A DNA stretch of 64,000 bases from JAWXBA01 sp048499805. GTDB taxonomy: Bacteria; Gemmatimonadota; Gemmatimonadetes; Gemmatimonadales; GWC2-71-9. The translations under genes were made by a program, and so were the position numbers. Under the pieces are notes generated by a model. It was not told the DNA's origin. It worked only from the letters and a program-made list of their open reading frames with translations, and ran no database searches. This document shows, in pieces, positions 42,585 to 51,223 of the stretch (positions are counted from its first letter, which is position 1; each line of letters begins with the position of its first letter). The DNA lies in assembly GCA_048499805.1 (NCBI GenBank), contig JASNZF010000002.1:620001-684000 (forward strand), in the 5' to 3' direction.

Positions 42585-43226
42585 ATGTCCGCCTCTCCCT
42601 CGATCATTGCGCGGCAGACCCGCCGACTCGCCGCCCTGCTGCTGGTGCTCACCACTGCGGCCCCGGTGGCCCGGGCGCAGGGGGCGGGGATGGAGGTCTA
42701 CGTCGGTCAGTACAGCCCGACCCAGGACCTCTTTCAGGTGACCCGCGCCGGCGAGGCCGGGACCTTCCGCCTGAACAGCGGCTCGTCCAAGGGCGGGGTC
42801 GTGGCGCTGGACCTGAACCAGCGGGTGGGGTTGCGGGTCTCCGGCGGCGAGGTCGAGACCGCGCTCGCCTTCACCCCTTCGGGCTCGGGCCGGGCATGGG
42901 AAACACCGGCGGTGCTGCGCCACGCCAGTGTCCAGGGCGCGCTTGGGCTCACCCGCGGCGGCCGGATGGCACAGCCCTATGTGTCGCTTGGCATCAGCTA
43001 CGCGCAGCGCAAGGGGGAGGCATTCGAGGGTCAGACCAGGCCGACCAGCTATGGCATGGCCCTCGGCGCTGGCCTCCGGGTGCGGGTCTCGGCGCTGGCG
43101 ATGAGCATGGGGGTGGAGGTGCTTGATTACTCGGCGACCTACGACGTGGTGGGACGTCCGCCCCGGGACTTCATCCAGCGCGATGTGCTGCTCCGCCTGG
43201 GAGGCGGCGTCGCGGTGGGTCGCTGA
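42585..43226 (+). CDS. outer-membrane beta-barrel-type protein
   Basis: 213 aa. Signal peptide (LAALLLVLTTAAPVARAQ) followed by alternating hydrophobic strands (MEVYVGQYSPTQDLF, LGLTRGGRMAQPYVSLGISY, GMALGAGLRVRVSALAMSMGVEVLDYS), ending VLLRLGGGVAVGR as in eight-stranded OMP barrels. Function unknown. Convergent with the next minus-strand gene, three bases apart. Confidence 0.75.
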   Translation: MSASPSIIARQTRRLAALLLVLTTAAPVARAQGAGMEVYVGQYSPTQDLFQVTRAGEAGTFRLNSGSSKGGVVALDLNQRVGLRVSGGEVETALAFTPSGSGRAWETPAVLRHASVQGALGLTRGGRMAQPYVSLGISYAQRKGEAFEGQTRPTSYGMALGAGLRVRVSALAMSMGVEVLDYSATYDVVGRPPRDFIQRDVLLRLGGGVAVGR

Positions 43227-43229
43227 GGA

Positions 43230-44060
43230 TCAACGCTGTTGGTGGTCGGCCAGGGCCTCCTGGTCGGCCCCATGCTCGAGCCAGTCGAAGGCCAGCATGA
43301 TCGGGTCGAGCGGCACGGCCTGACCGGCTACGTCCAGTCGCCCCCGGTATCCCGCCTCCTGAAGCACGGCACCCACCCGCTCCCGGGCATGTTCGGGAGT
43401 GTTGCACTGCTGGCTCAGGTGCGCGAGCACCACGGCCTGCAGCCCGGGGTGGAACAGTTCCCGAATCAGCTCGGCGGCGTCGCCGTTCGACAGGTGCCCC
43501 CCGAATCCCGCGATCCGCTGCTGGACCGAAACGGGGTAGGCGCTGGTGCGGAGCAGCACCTCATCGTAGTTCGCCTCGAGCACCAGCGCCGAAAGGTTCC
43601 GGAACAGCCAGCGGACCGCGGTGGTGGGACGCCCGAGGTCGGTTGCATACCCGATCCGCAGCCCCGACCCGGTGGAAACCGCGAGCGCCATCGGTTCCGC
43701 GGCGTCGTGGCTCGTGCTGGCACCCTCGACCAGGAACGGGCCCAGCTCCCGGGGGGCAGAACCGGAGATGGGGATCCGGGGCGTCTTGCCGGTGGTCTTG
43801 AGGGCGGCCAGGGTTCCCGCCGAGGCCACGATCGGGATCCGGTGGCGGTCGGCGAGGCGGGCGGCTCCCTGGGCGTGATCGCCATGCTCGTGGGTCAGCA
43901 CGATCCCCACGGCCTGCCCCAGGTCCACCCCGGCTGCCATGGCGCGGCGCTCGACCTCGCGGGCGCTGAACCCGGCATCGACCAGGACGACCGCACCGTC
44001 GGAGGAGATCGCGCAGCAGTTGCCGCGCGACCCCGAGCCGAGGACGTGCAGGATCGCCAT
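43230..44060 (-). CDS. MBL-fold metallohydrolase (WalJ/YycJ family)
   Basis: 276 aa. LGSGSRGNCCAI at the N-terminus and LTHEHGDHAQG (the HxHxDH zinc motif) identify the YycJ/WalJ group of metallo-beta-lactamase-fold proteins. In Firmicutes WalJ affects cell-wall and DNA events downstream of the WalRK system. ATG at 44060. First base overlaps the end of the upstream GlmU-like gene. Confidence 0.88.
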   Translation of the reverse strand: MAILHVLGSGSRGNCCAISSDGAVVLVDAGFSAREVERRAMAAGVDLGQAVGIVLTHEHGDHAQGAARLADRHRIPIVASAGTLAALKTTGKTPRIPISGSAPRELGPFLVEGASTSHDAAEPMALAVSTGSGLRIGYATDLGRPTTAVRWLFRNLSALVLEANYDEVLLRTSAYPVSVQQRIAGFGGHLSNGDAAELIRELFHPGLQAVVLAHLSQQCNTPEHARERVGAVLQEAGYRGRLDVAGQAVPLDPIMLAFDWLEHGADQEALADHQQR

Positions 44061-45238
44061 CAGGCCAGGCGCCGGTGCATGGCCCGGAGCGACGCCTCGC
44101 GCTCCGGGGACGGTTCGATCCCGCGGCGGGGCATGACCCGGTGCGCCACGGCGACGAAGCGGTCGGCGTCGATCCGCTCGCTGCCGGTGCCCCAGGCAAA
44201 CGGGGGGAGGTACTTCGGTGCGGTGGGTTGGCCGAACAGGTTCGCGCCGGCGCCGATGACGCATCCGGTGGGGAGCAGGCTGCCGATCGCCGTCTTGGCG
44301 TGGTCCCCGAACAGGGTGCCGAGGTTGGTGCGGCCGGTTTCCAGGCGGGCACCGGCGATCTCGAGGCGGATGGGGCCGTAGGTGTTCTTGAGGTTCGAGG
44401 TGATCGTTCCGGCTCCCAGGTTGACCCAGTGGCCGAGCACCGAGTGCCCGACGAACCCGTCGTGGCTCTTGTTCGCGAACCCGAGGAAGACCGAGGCGCT
44501 CACCTCGCCGTGGACCCGGCACTGCGGGCCGATGGCGCTGTGACGAATGGCTCCACCGAGCAGCAGGGTGCCGGCCCCCACGAAGAGCGGCCCCTGCAGC
44601 CGGGTCCCCGCCCGCACCTCCACCCCCGTCTCCAGGACGATCACTCCACCCCGCGTGTCGAAGACCACCCCCGGTTCGACCGCGGCGCCCAGCAGGACGA
44701 CATCGGCGGGATCGCCGATGACGATGACCCCGTCGGGAATCGGGTCGGACTCCTCGGCCAGGAAGTCGGCGCAGTCGGGCACCAGCAGGTGCTCGAGCGC
44801 CGTCAGCAGGTCGTGGGTGCCCTGGAGTGGCAGGCCGTCGACCGGCTGGGCCCGCCCGCTCTCGTCCTCCGCGCCGGCCCAGGTCTCTCCCTCGGGGACC
44901 ACCCATGCGACGGTCTTGTCGTCGTGCGTCAGCCGTCGCGTATCGGGGGCCAGCTCCACCGCCAGCCCCGATGGGGCGAACCACGATGCCGCGATGATCG
45001 CCGGTCCCTCGACCGGGGCGGGCGGCTGGACCGGCGGGGAGTCGGTGTCGCAGAAGTCGAGGCAGTGGGTCCCGAGGATCGCCGCGACCTCGAGTCCGTC
45101 GAGTTCCCCCAGGACCCCCGACCAGCGCTCCCGGACCAGCCAGGCCCCGGCACGCAGCTCGGCGATCGGTCGTGCGCCGGCGAAGGGGGCCCATTCCGGG
45201 CCGGGGGCGGCCGGCTCCAGCAGGTAGAGCATGGTCAC
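44060..45238 (-). CDS. GlmU-like sugar nucleotidyltransferase (alternative bacterial GlmU type)
   Basis: 392 aa. The N-terminal domain is a divergent nucleotidyltransferase fold lacking the LAAGxGTRM motif (LEPAAPGPEWAPFAGARPIAELRAG). The C-terminal half is a left-handed beta-helix of hexapeptide repeats (GVVFDTRGGVIVLETGVEV, GAGTLLLGGAIRHSAIGPQ) with VNLGAGTITSNLKNTYG. This matches the proposed alternative GlmU of Bacteroidetes, thought to make UDP-GlcNAc. Next to a mannose-1-phosphate guanylyltransferase, consistent with nucleotide-sugar supply. Confidence 0.85.
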   Translation of the reverse strand: MTMLYLLEPAAPGPEWAPFAGARPIAELRAGAWLVRERWSGVLGELDGLEVAAILGTHCLDFCDTDSPPVQPPAPVEGPAIIAASWFAPSGLAVELAPDTRRLTHDDKTVAWVVPEGETWAGAEDESGRAQPVDGLPLQGTHDLLTALEHLLVPDCADFLAEESDPIPDGVIVIGDPADVVLLGAAVEPGVVFDTRGGVIVLETGVEVRAGTRLQGPLFVGAGTLLLGGAIRHSAIGPQCRVHGEVSASVFLGFANKSHDGFVGHSVLGHWVNLGAGTITSNLKNTYGPIRLEIAGARLETGRTNLGTLFGDHAKTAIGSLLPTGCVIGAGANLFGQPTAPKYLPPFAWGTGSERIDADRFVAVAHRVMPRRGIEPSPEREASLRAMHRRLA

Positions 45239-46266
45239 GGGGACACCTCACGGATGTCGGGGGGGAGCCGGTCGAGGGTGTCCTTGAGCCGGGAGGCCTC
45301 GGCACGGTCCATGACGAGGATGCGACCGTTGGCCGAGACGATGACCAGGTCGCGGACCCCACTGGCCACGATCGGCGTCCCATCACTCCAGACGATGCAC
45401 CGTTCGGCGTCGACGAGTGTCACCGGGCCAGCGTGGACATTGCCGGCCGCGTCCATGGCCCGCACCCGGGACAGCGCCTCCCAGGTACCGATGTCGTCCC
45501 AGGAGAAGCGCCCGGGGAGGACGGCGACGGCATCGCTCCGTTCGAGCAGGCCGACGTCGATCGAGACCGGCGTGACTGCATCGAAGAAGGCGGCGATGTC
45601 GCCGGTGTCGAGGTGGGCGAGGTGGGGACCGATCTCGGGAGTGAACTTCGCCACCTGGCGGAGCAGCACCGCCGCGGACCAGGCGAAGAGGCCGCTGTTC
45701 CAGAGCGCACCCTGGGCCAGGAGGTCCGAGGCGGTCCGGGCATCCGGCTTCTCGGTAAACCGCGTGACCCGGAATGTGCCGGAGCCCCGGGGAGCGCCGG
45801 GCACGATGTAGCCATAGCCGGTCTCGATCCGACTCGGCACGATCCCGACGGTGACCAGGCAGGCCTGCTCCCGGGCGGCCTCGAGTGCCTGGCGGGCCGT
45901 GACGCGGAACGCCTCGGGGTCCGCGACGTGCCAATCCGCATGCAGCGACAGGACGTCGGCGCCGGGATCCCGGCGCCGCGCCTCGTGGCTGGCCCAGACC
46001 AGGGCAGGGGCGGTCGAGGCCGGGCGAGGCTCGACCAGCACATTCTCCGGGGGGAGGCCCAGGCGCGCCTGCAGCGCGGGGGCGAGGGCGGCCCCGGTCA
46101 CCACCAGGGTCCGCTCAGGTGGGACCAGTCCCGCGAGGCGCGCCATCGTCTCGTCGGCGGTGGAGCCGGAGCTGAACAGCGGCAGGAGTTGCTTGGGTTG
46201 CGCGGGAGTGCTGAGTGGCCAGAAACGGCTGCCGGAGCCGCCGGCCAGGATCACGGCCCAGTGCAT
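45235..46266 (-). CDS. manC: mannose-1-phosphate guanylyltransferase
   Basis: 343 aa. The pyrophosphorylase signature VILAGGSGSRFWPLSTPAQPKQ is clear, along with FTEKPDARTA and LWNSGLFAWSAAVL. It makes GDP-mannose for surface polysaccharides. No phosphomannose isomerase domain is attached. Four-base overlap with the GlmU-like gene downstream. Confidence 0.93.
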   Translation of the reverse strand: MHWAVILAGGSGSRFWPLSTPAQPKQLLPLFSSGSTADETMARLAGLVPPERTLVVTGAALAPALQARLGLPPENVLVEPRPASTAPALVWASHEARRRDPGADVLSLHADWHVADPEAFRVTARQALEAAREQACLVTVGIVPSRIETGYGYIVPGAPRGSGTFRVTRFTEKPDARTASDLLAQGALWNSGLFAWSAAVLLRQVAKFTPEIGPHLAHLDTGDIAAFFDAVTPVSIDVGLLERSDAVAVLPGRFSWDDIGTWEALSRVRAMDAAGNVHAGPVTLVDAERCIVWSDGTPIVASGVRDLVIVSANGRILVMDRAEASRLKDTLDRLPPDIREVSP

Positions 46267-46313
46267 AGGAACTCGGGGTGGTCGTCTCCCACAGGCGGGC
46301 GGGAGCGGACCGG

Positions 46314-46667
46314 TTAGAGGAGGGCGGCGAGGTCGCCGCGGAGTTGGCGCAAGTCGTAGAGCAGCTGCCCCACCTGGGCCTGCGGGTTGGCGAGGACCAG
46401 GAGCAGGGCGCCATCAGCCAGGGGACAGGCGAGGAGCATGCCGGCGGTGGTCTCGAGCACCAGCCGCTCCGGGTCTGGACGTCCCGCCGCTCCGGCCAGT
46501 TGCCGCCCGGTCCGGACCAGGGTGATGACCAGGGCGGCGAGGGCCTCAGGATCCTGGGATCCGTCGAGCCGGGAGGCGAGGGGCAGGCCCTCGGGACTGA
46601 TCAGTGCGGCCCCGTCCACCTCGGGGCGATCGACGAGCCCGGACAACGCCTGTTGGACCGCTTCCAT
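46314..46667 (-). CDS. roadblock/LC7-domain protein
   Basis: 117 aa, a single roadblock/longin-type domain (DGAALISPEGLPLASRLDG; LALVITLVRTGRQL; ADGALLLVLANPQ). Such proteins regulate small GTPases (MglA-type) in bacteria. No GTPase is adjacent. 47 bases before manC, possibly the same transcript. Confidence 0.8.
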   Translation of the reverse strand: MEAVQQALSGLVDRPEVDGAALISPEGLPLASRLDGSQDPEALAALVITLVRTGRQLAGAAGRPDPERLVLETTAGMLLACPLADGALLLVLANPQAQVGQLLYDLRQLRGDLAALL

Positions 46668-46742
46668 GCCTGGCCTGACTCCGGTGTGGATGGCTCGGCA
46701 GAATAGGCCGCGACATACCCGAAGTCAAGAAATGATCGTGGG

Positions 46743-46771
46743 TTGACCCACCTCCTCCGCTTCCTTAACCT
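46743..46771 (+). promoter_or_regulatory. promoter of lipoprotein-serS operon, probably leaderless
   Basis: TTGACC (46743-46748), 17 bases, TAACCT (46766-46771). The ATG at 46782 is 11 bases after the -10, so the mRNA likely starts at or within a few bases of the start codon. No Shine-Dalgarno sequence is seen. Confidence 0.55.
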
Positions 46772-46781
46772 TCCCCGCCTG

Positions 46782-47339
46782 ATGCGCAGATTCTCCCTGT
46801 CGGTCCTGGTCTCGGCGCTGGTCCTCGGCGCCTGTGGCGATCCCAATTTCCTGAATCCCCCCACCTCGGACAACGCCATCATCTCGGCGCGGCTGTGGGC
46901 GATCCAGGGGACCTCCCTTGGCCTGCCCTCGGCCTGGTCGGTGCCGCTCCGGACCCGGATCCGGCTCGACCAGTCTCCCAACTTCGACTTCGCCTTCGAC
47001 ATCACGCCTGGCGGGACGCCGATCCTGCTTCCGCGCGGGGCGTTCGGGCTGCTCGAGCCGACCGGGAATCCCGGGCTGCTCCCGACCCCGAAGGAGTGGG
47101 ACGAGATCACCGTGGCGGTGCTCAACGGCTACCTGACCTCGGATACGATCCCGATCAGCGTCGGGGACCGGTTCTACGTCCGCTCCTCGTCGACGGGGAT
47201 CTGCTTCAACAGCTCGCCGCTCTATGCCAAGCTGCAGATCCTCGAGGTCGACCTGGACGACCGGTCGGTGCTCTACCGGATCCTGACCAACGCCAACTGC
47301 GGCTACAAGGGCCTCGAACTGGGCCTGCCCACGAAGTGA
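46782..47339 (+). CDS. small lipoprotein of unknown function
   Basis: 185 aa. Signal with lipobox LVLGAC, then a beta-rich mature domain (AIISARLWAIQGTSLGLPSAWSV; NFDFAFDITPGG) with Cys in GICFNSS and NANCGYKG. No family recognised. Its stop overlaps the GTG start of serS. Confidence 0.75.
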   Translation: MRRFSLSVLVSALVLGACGDPNFLNPPTSDNAIISARLWAIQGTSLGLPSAWSVPLRTRIRLDQSPNFDFAFDITPGGTPILLPRGAFGLLEPTGNPGLLPTPKEWDEITVAVLNGYLTSDTIPISVGDRFYVRSSSTGICFNSSPLYAKLQILEVDLDDRSVLYRILTNANCGYKGLELGLPTK

Positions 47340-48616
47340 TCGAGCTTCGCCTCTTCCGCCAGGACCCCGACGGGGTGCGGGCCGCGCTCGGCCGGCGCGG
47401 GGATCCCGCCCTCAAGGCCGCCCTCGACCGGATCGCCGATCTCGACGCCCAGCGGCGGGCGCTGGTGGCCCGGACCGACGCCCTGAAGGCGGAGCGCAAC
47501 GCGGCCAGCGAGGAAGTGGCGCGCCTCAAGAAGGCGAAGCAGCCGGCCGACGACCTGCTGGCGGCCCTCAAGCGCTCGGGCGAGGAGGTCAAGGCGCTCG
47601 ACGCGGAACTGCGCGAAGTCGAGGCCGCGCTCGAGGCGGAGGCACTCCGGGTCCCCAACCTGCCGCATCCCGACTCCCCGGACGGTGACGCGACGGCCAA
47701 TCGCGTGGCGCGGAGCTGGGGCACGCCGGCCACCTTTGCCTTCCCGCCGCGCCCGCACTGGGAAATCGGCGAGGCGCTGGGGATCCTGGACCTCCCCCGT
47801 GGCGCCAAGCTGGCCGGTTCGGGATTTCCCGTGCTGCGCGGTGCCGGGGCGCGGTTGAGCCGGGCCCTCGCCAACTTCATGCTCGACCTCCACACCACCG
47901 AGTTCGGCTACACCGAGATCGCGCCGCCCTACCTGGCCAACCGCACCACCATGACCGGGACGGGGCAGCTGCCGAAGTTCGAGGAGGACATGTATGGCCT
48001 CCCCGACGACCTCTTCCTGATCCCGACCGCCGAAGTGCCGGTGACCAACCTGCACCGCGACGAGATCCTCGATGCGGCGGTGCTGCCGCTCGCCTACTGC
48101 GCCTGGACTCCCTGCTTCCGCCGGGAGGCCGGCGCGGCGGGGAAGGACACCCGGGGGCTGATCCGGCTGCACCAGTTCGACAAGGTGGAGCTGGTCCGTC
48201 TCTGTGCCCCGGCGGAGTCGGATGCGGAGCTGGAGCGGATCACCGGCCATGCCGAGGCGGTGCTCCAGCGCCTGGAGCTGCCGTATCGGGTCCTGGAACT
48301 GGCAGCCGGCGACACTGGGTTCTCCAGCGCCCGGACCTTTGACCTCGAGGTCTGGGCGCCCGGGGTGGGGGCGTGGCTGGAGGTCTCCAGCGCCAGCGTC
48401 TTCACCGACTTCCAGGCCCGTCGCGCCGGGTTGCGGTTCCGGCCCGAGCCGGGCGCCAAGCCTGAATTCGTCCACACCCTCAACGCCAGCGCCCTGGCCT
48501 TCCCCAGGACGATCATCGCACTGCTCGAGCACGGGCAGCAGGAGGATGGTTCGGTCCGGATCCCGGCGGCGCTGGCGCCGTACCTGGGCACCGACCGGCT
48601 CGCCCCCCGTGGCTGA
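47336..48616 (+). CDS. serS: serine--tRNA ligase
   Basis: 426 aa. The N-terminal coiled-coil arm (residues 30-105, KAERNAASEEVARLKKAK) binds the long variable arm of tRNA-Ser. The class II catalytic core has motif 2 (FRREAGAAGKDTRGLIRLHQF) and motif 3. GTG start at 47336 overlapping the lipoprotein gene. The window also carries a tRNA-Ser. Confidence 0.97.
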   Translation: MIELRLFRQDPDGVRAALGRRGDPALKAALDRIADLDAQRRALVARTDALKAERNAASEEVARLKKAKQPADDLLAALKRSGEEVKALDAELREVEAALEAEALRVPNLPHPDSPDGDATANRVARSWGTPATFAFPPRPHWEIGEALGILDLPRGAKLAGSGFPVLRGAGARLSRALANFMLDLHTTEFGYTEIAPPYLANRTTMTGTGQLPKFEEDMYGLPDDLFLIPTAEVPVTNLHRDEILDAAVLPLAYCAWTPCFRREAGAAGKDTRGLIRLHQFDKVELVRLCAPAESDAELERITGHAEAVLQRLELPYRVLELAAGDTGFSSARTFDLEVWAPGVGAWLEVSSASVFTDFQARRAGLRFRPEPGAKPEFVHTLNASALAFPRTIIALLEHGQQEDGSVRIPAALAPYLGTDRLAPRG

Positions 48617-50927
48617 CGCCACCACGGCGCTGCCGCTGGGGCTGAATCCCGCCCAGCAGGAAGCGGTGGAGCACCTGCACGGCCCGATCCTGGTGCTGGC
48701 CGGCGCCGGGTCGGGCAAGACCCGGGTGCTCACGGCCCGGATCGCCAACCTGCTGCAGCACCACGGGGTGCGTCCCGAGCAGGTCTTCGCGGTCACCTTC
48801 ACCAACAAGGCCGCCGGCGAGATGCGCGGCCGGGTCGGCACCCTCCTCAAGCGCGATCCCACCGGGCTCTGGATCGGGACCTTCCACTCGCTCTCCGCCC
48901 GGCTGCTGCGGCGCGAGGCCGAGCGCCTGGGATTCAGCCGACAGTTCACGATCTTCGACGAGACCGACCGGCTCGCCGTCATTGCGCGGCTGCTCGACAA
49001 GCGGGGCCACCCGGCCAAGTTGTTCCCGCCGCGCACCATCCAGTCGATCATCTCGGGCGCCAAGAACCGGATGGAGAGCCCGGAGGCGCTGGCGGCCAGC
49101 GCCACCTTCGACCGGGTGGTGCAGGTGGCCGCGGAGATCTATGGCGACCTGGGGCCGGCGCTGCAGGCCCAGAATGCCATGGACTTCGACGACCTGATGC
49201 TGCTGCCGCTGCGGCTCTTCAAGGAACACCCGGACCGGCTCGCCGCGTGGCGCCACCGGTTCGCCTTCCTGCTGGTGGACGAGTTTCAGGACACCAACCG
49301 CGCCCAGTACGAACTGGTCCGCGCCCTCGGCGCGCACGGCAACGTCTTCGCCGTCGGCGATGACGACCAGTCGATCTACGGCTGGCGCGGTGCCGACGTC
49401 CGGCACATGCGCGAGTTCCAGACGGACTTCCCCGGGACGCGGCTGGTCCGCCTCGAGGAGAACTACCGCTCCACCCAGGTCGTCCTCGACGCCGCCAACG
49501 CCGTGATCAGCGGCAACACGGGCCGTCTCGGCAAGACCCTCCGGACCCGCCGGCGGGGCGGGGAACTGATCACCGTGCTGGCCGCCGCCGACGAGCGGGA
49601 CGAGGCGGAGTGGATCGCGCGGGAACTGGCCCAGCGTGCCGCCACCGGCGACGTGACCCACTCCGAGATGACGGTGCTCTACCGCACCAACGCGCAATCC
49701 CGCGCAATGGAGGAGGCGTTCCGCCGGGCCGGGGTGCCGCACCGGGTGGTCGGGGCGACCTCGTTCTACGAGCGCCGCGAGGTGAAGGACCTGCTCGCCT
49801 ACCTGCGCGTGGTGGCCAACCCCGCCGACGACGAGGCGTTCGTCCGCGCCATCGGGACCCCGCGCCGTGGGATCGGTGACGCCACCATCGCGCAGCTCCG
49901 CGAGACCGCCACCCAGTGGGACAAGTCGCTGCTCGACACGGCCGCGATCGCCGACCGGATCACCGGCCTGCGCCCGAACGTGCGGGCGGCATTGACCGGC
50001 TTCGCCGAGCTGGTGGAGCGGTGGCGGGAGGCGAGCCAGCACCAGACGCCGGCGGCGATCCTCGAGGAGATCATCCGCGCGATCGACTACGAGTCCCACC
50101 TGAAGGGCGAGGGGCCGGAGGGGGCCGATCGCTGGGAGAACGTGCGGGAACTGCTCGCCGGCGCGGCGGCATGGAGCGAAGTGCTGCCGGACCTGGAGGA
50201 GGGGGACGAGACCACCCCGCTGGAGCGCTTCCTCTCCGAGGCCGCGCTCCTCTCCACCCACGACAAGATCGCCGGCTCCGAGGAGGGGGTCACCCTGATG
50301 ACCCTCCACACCGCCAAGGGGCTCGAGTGGCGGGTCGTGGTCCTGGCCGGGATGGAGGATGGCCTCTTCCCGCTCGGCCGGGCGCTCGAGACCACCGAGG
50401 GCGGCGAGGAGGAGCGACGCCTGTTCTACGTCGGGGTGACCCGGGCGCGCGATGTCCTGATCATGAGTTGGGCCCGCAACCGCCGGCGCGGCGGCGACAT
50501 GCGACCCGGGATCCCGTCGCGGTTCCTCAAGGAGGTGCCGCCGGGCCTGGTGGACGAGCGCAAGACCGCGCTGGGCGGGGTGGAGACCTGGAGCAGTGGC
50601 CGCACCGCGTGGCGTGGCGACGACGATGGCTACCCGGGCGCCGGCCGGGGCCGGGGGCGCACCCCCGATCGGGTGGCCGGTGGCGGACAGGTCTCCCGCC
50701 CCTGGGTGGCGCCGGTCCCGGCACCGGAGGAGGTTTCGCAGGATGCTCCCCGCTACGTGATCGGGGAACGGGTCCGTCATCGCCGGTTCGGGGACGGTTC
50801 GATCGTGGAGCTCTCCGGTCGCGGGAAGGACCTCAAGGTCCGGGTCCAGTTCGACGATGCGGAGCACGGCAGCAAGCAACTGGTGGCGGTGTACGCCGCC
50901 CTGGAACGCGTCTGGGAGGACGGATGA
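48609..50927 (+). CDS. pcrA: UvrD/PcrA-family DNA helicase
   Basis: 772 aa superfamily 1A helicase. Q-motif LNPAQQEAV, Walker A LAGAGSGKTR, DEFQDTN, GDDDQSIYGWRGAD and VTLMTLHTAKGLEW are all present. The C-terminal tail ends in a Tudor-like PcrA domain (GERVRHRRFGDGSIVELSG). It unwinds DNA 3'-5' in repair and in removing RecA or stalled polymerase. GTG start overlapping serS by eight bases. Confidence 0.95.
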   Translation: MADATTALPLGLNPAQQEAVEHLHGPILVLAGAGSGKTRVLTARIANLLQHHGVRPEQVFAVTFTNKAAGEMRGRVGTLLKRDPTGLWIGTFHSLSARLLRREAERLGFSRQFTIFDETDRLAVIARLLDKRGHPAKLFPPRTIQSIISGAKNRMESPEALAASATFDRVVQVAAEIYGDLGPALQAQNAMDFDDLMLLPLRLFKEHPDRLAAWRHRFAFLLVDEFQDTNRAQYELVRALGAHGNVFAVGDDDQSIYGWRGADVRHMREFQTDFPGTRLVRLEENYRSTQVVLDAANAVISGNTGRLGKTLRTRRRGGELITVLAAADERDEAEWIARELAQRAATGDVTHSEMTVLYRTNAQSRAMEEAFRRAGVPHRVVGATSFYERREVKDLLAYLRVVANPADDEAFVRAIGTPRRGIGDATIAQLRETATQWDKSLLDTAAIADRITGLRPNVRAALTGFAELVERWREASQHQTPAAILEEIIRAIDYESHLKGEGPEGADRWENVRELLAGAAAWSEVLPDLEEGDETTPLERFLSEAALLSTHDKIAGSEEGVTLMTLHTAKGLEWRVVVLAGMEDGLFPLGRALETTEGGEEERRLFYVGVTRARDVLIMSWARNRRRGGDMRPGIPSRFLKEVPPGLVDERKTALGGVETWSSGRTAWRGDDDGYPGAGRGRGRTPDRVAGGGQVSRPWVAPVPAPEEVSQDAPRYVIGERVRHRRFGDGSIVELSGRGKDLKVRVQFDDAEHGSKQLVAVYAALERVWEDG

Positions 50928-51223
50928 AGATCTCGCGGGAGGATGTGCGCCACGTCGCCCGGCTGGCCGAGCTGGCGGTTGATGACGCGGAGCTCGACAC
51001 GCTGACCGGGCAGCTCGACCGGATCGTGGAGTATGTCGCACAACTGGAGGCGCTCCCGTCCGAGGCCGCTGCTGCCCCATTCCATCCCGGTCCCGCCGGG
51101 GTCCGCCTGCGCCCGGACGTGGTGGCGCCGGTGCCCCTGGCGCACGGGCCGGAGCAGATCGCGCCGGAGATGCGGGAGGGTCTGTTCGTGGTGCCGCGCC
51201 TCGGCGCCCAGGAGGAGTCGTGA
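50924..51223 (+). CDS. gatC: Asp-tRNA(Asn)/Glu-tRNA(Gln) amidotransferase subunit C
   Basis: 99 aa. ISREDVRHVARLAELAVDDAEL and RPDVV are typical. It wraps around GatA and stabilises the complex. Four-base overlaps on both sides put pcrA-gatC-gatA-gatB in one transcript. Confidence 0.94.
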   Translation: MKISREDVRHVARLAELAVDDAELDTLTGQLDRIVEYVAQLEALPSEAAAAPFHPGPAGVRLRPDVVAPVPLAHGPEQIAPEMREGLFVVPRLGAQEES

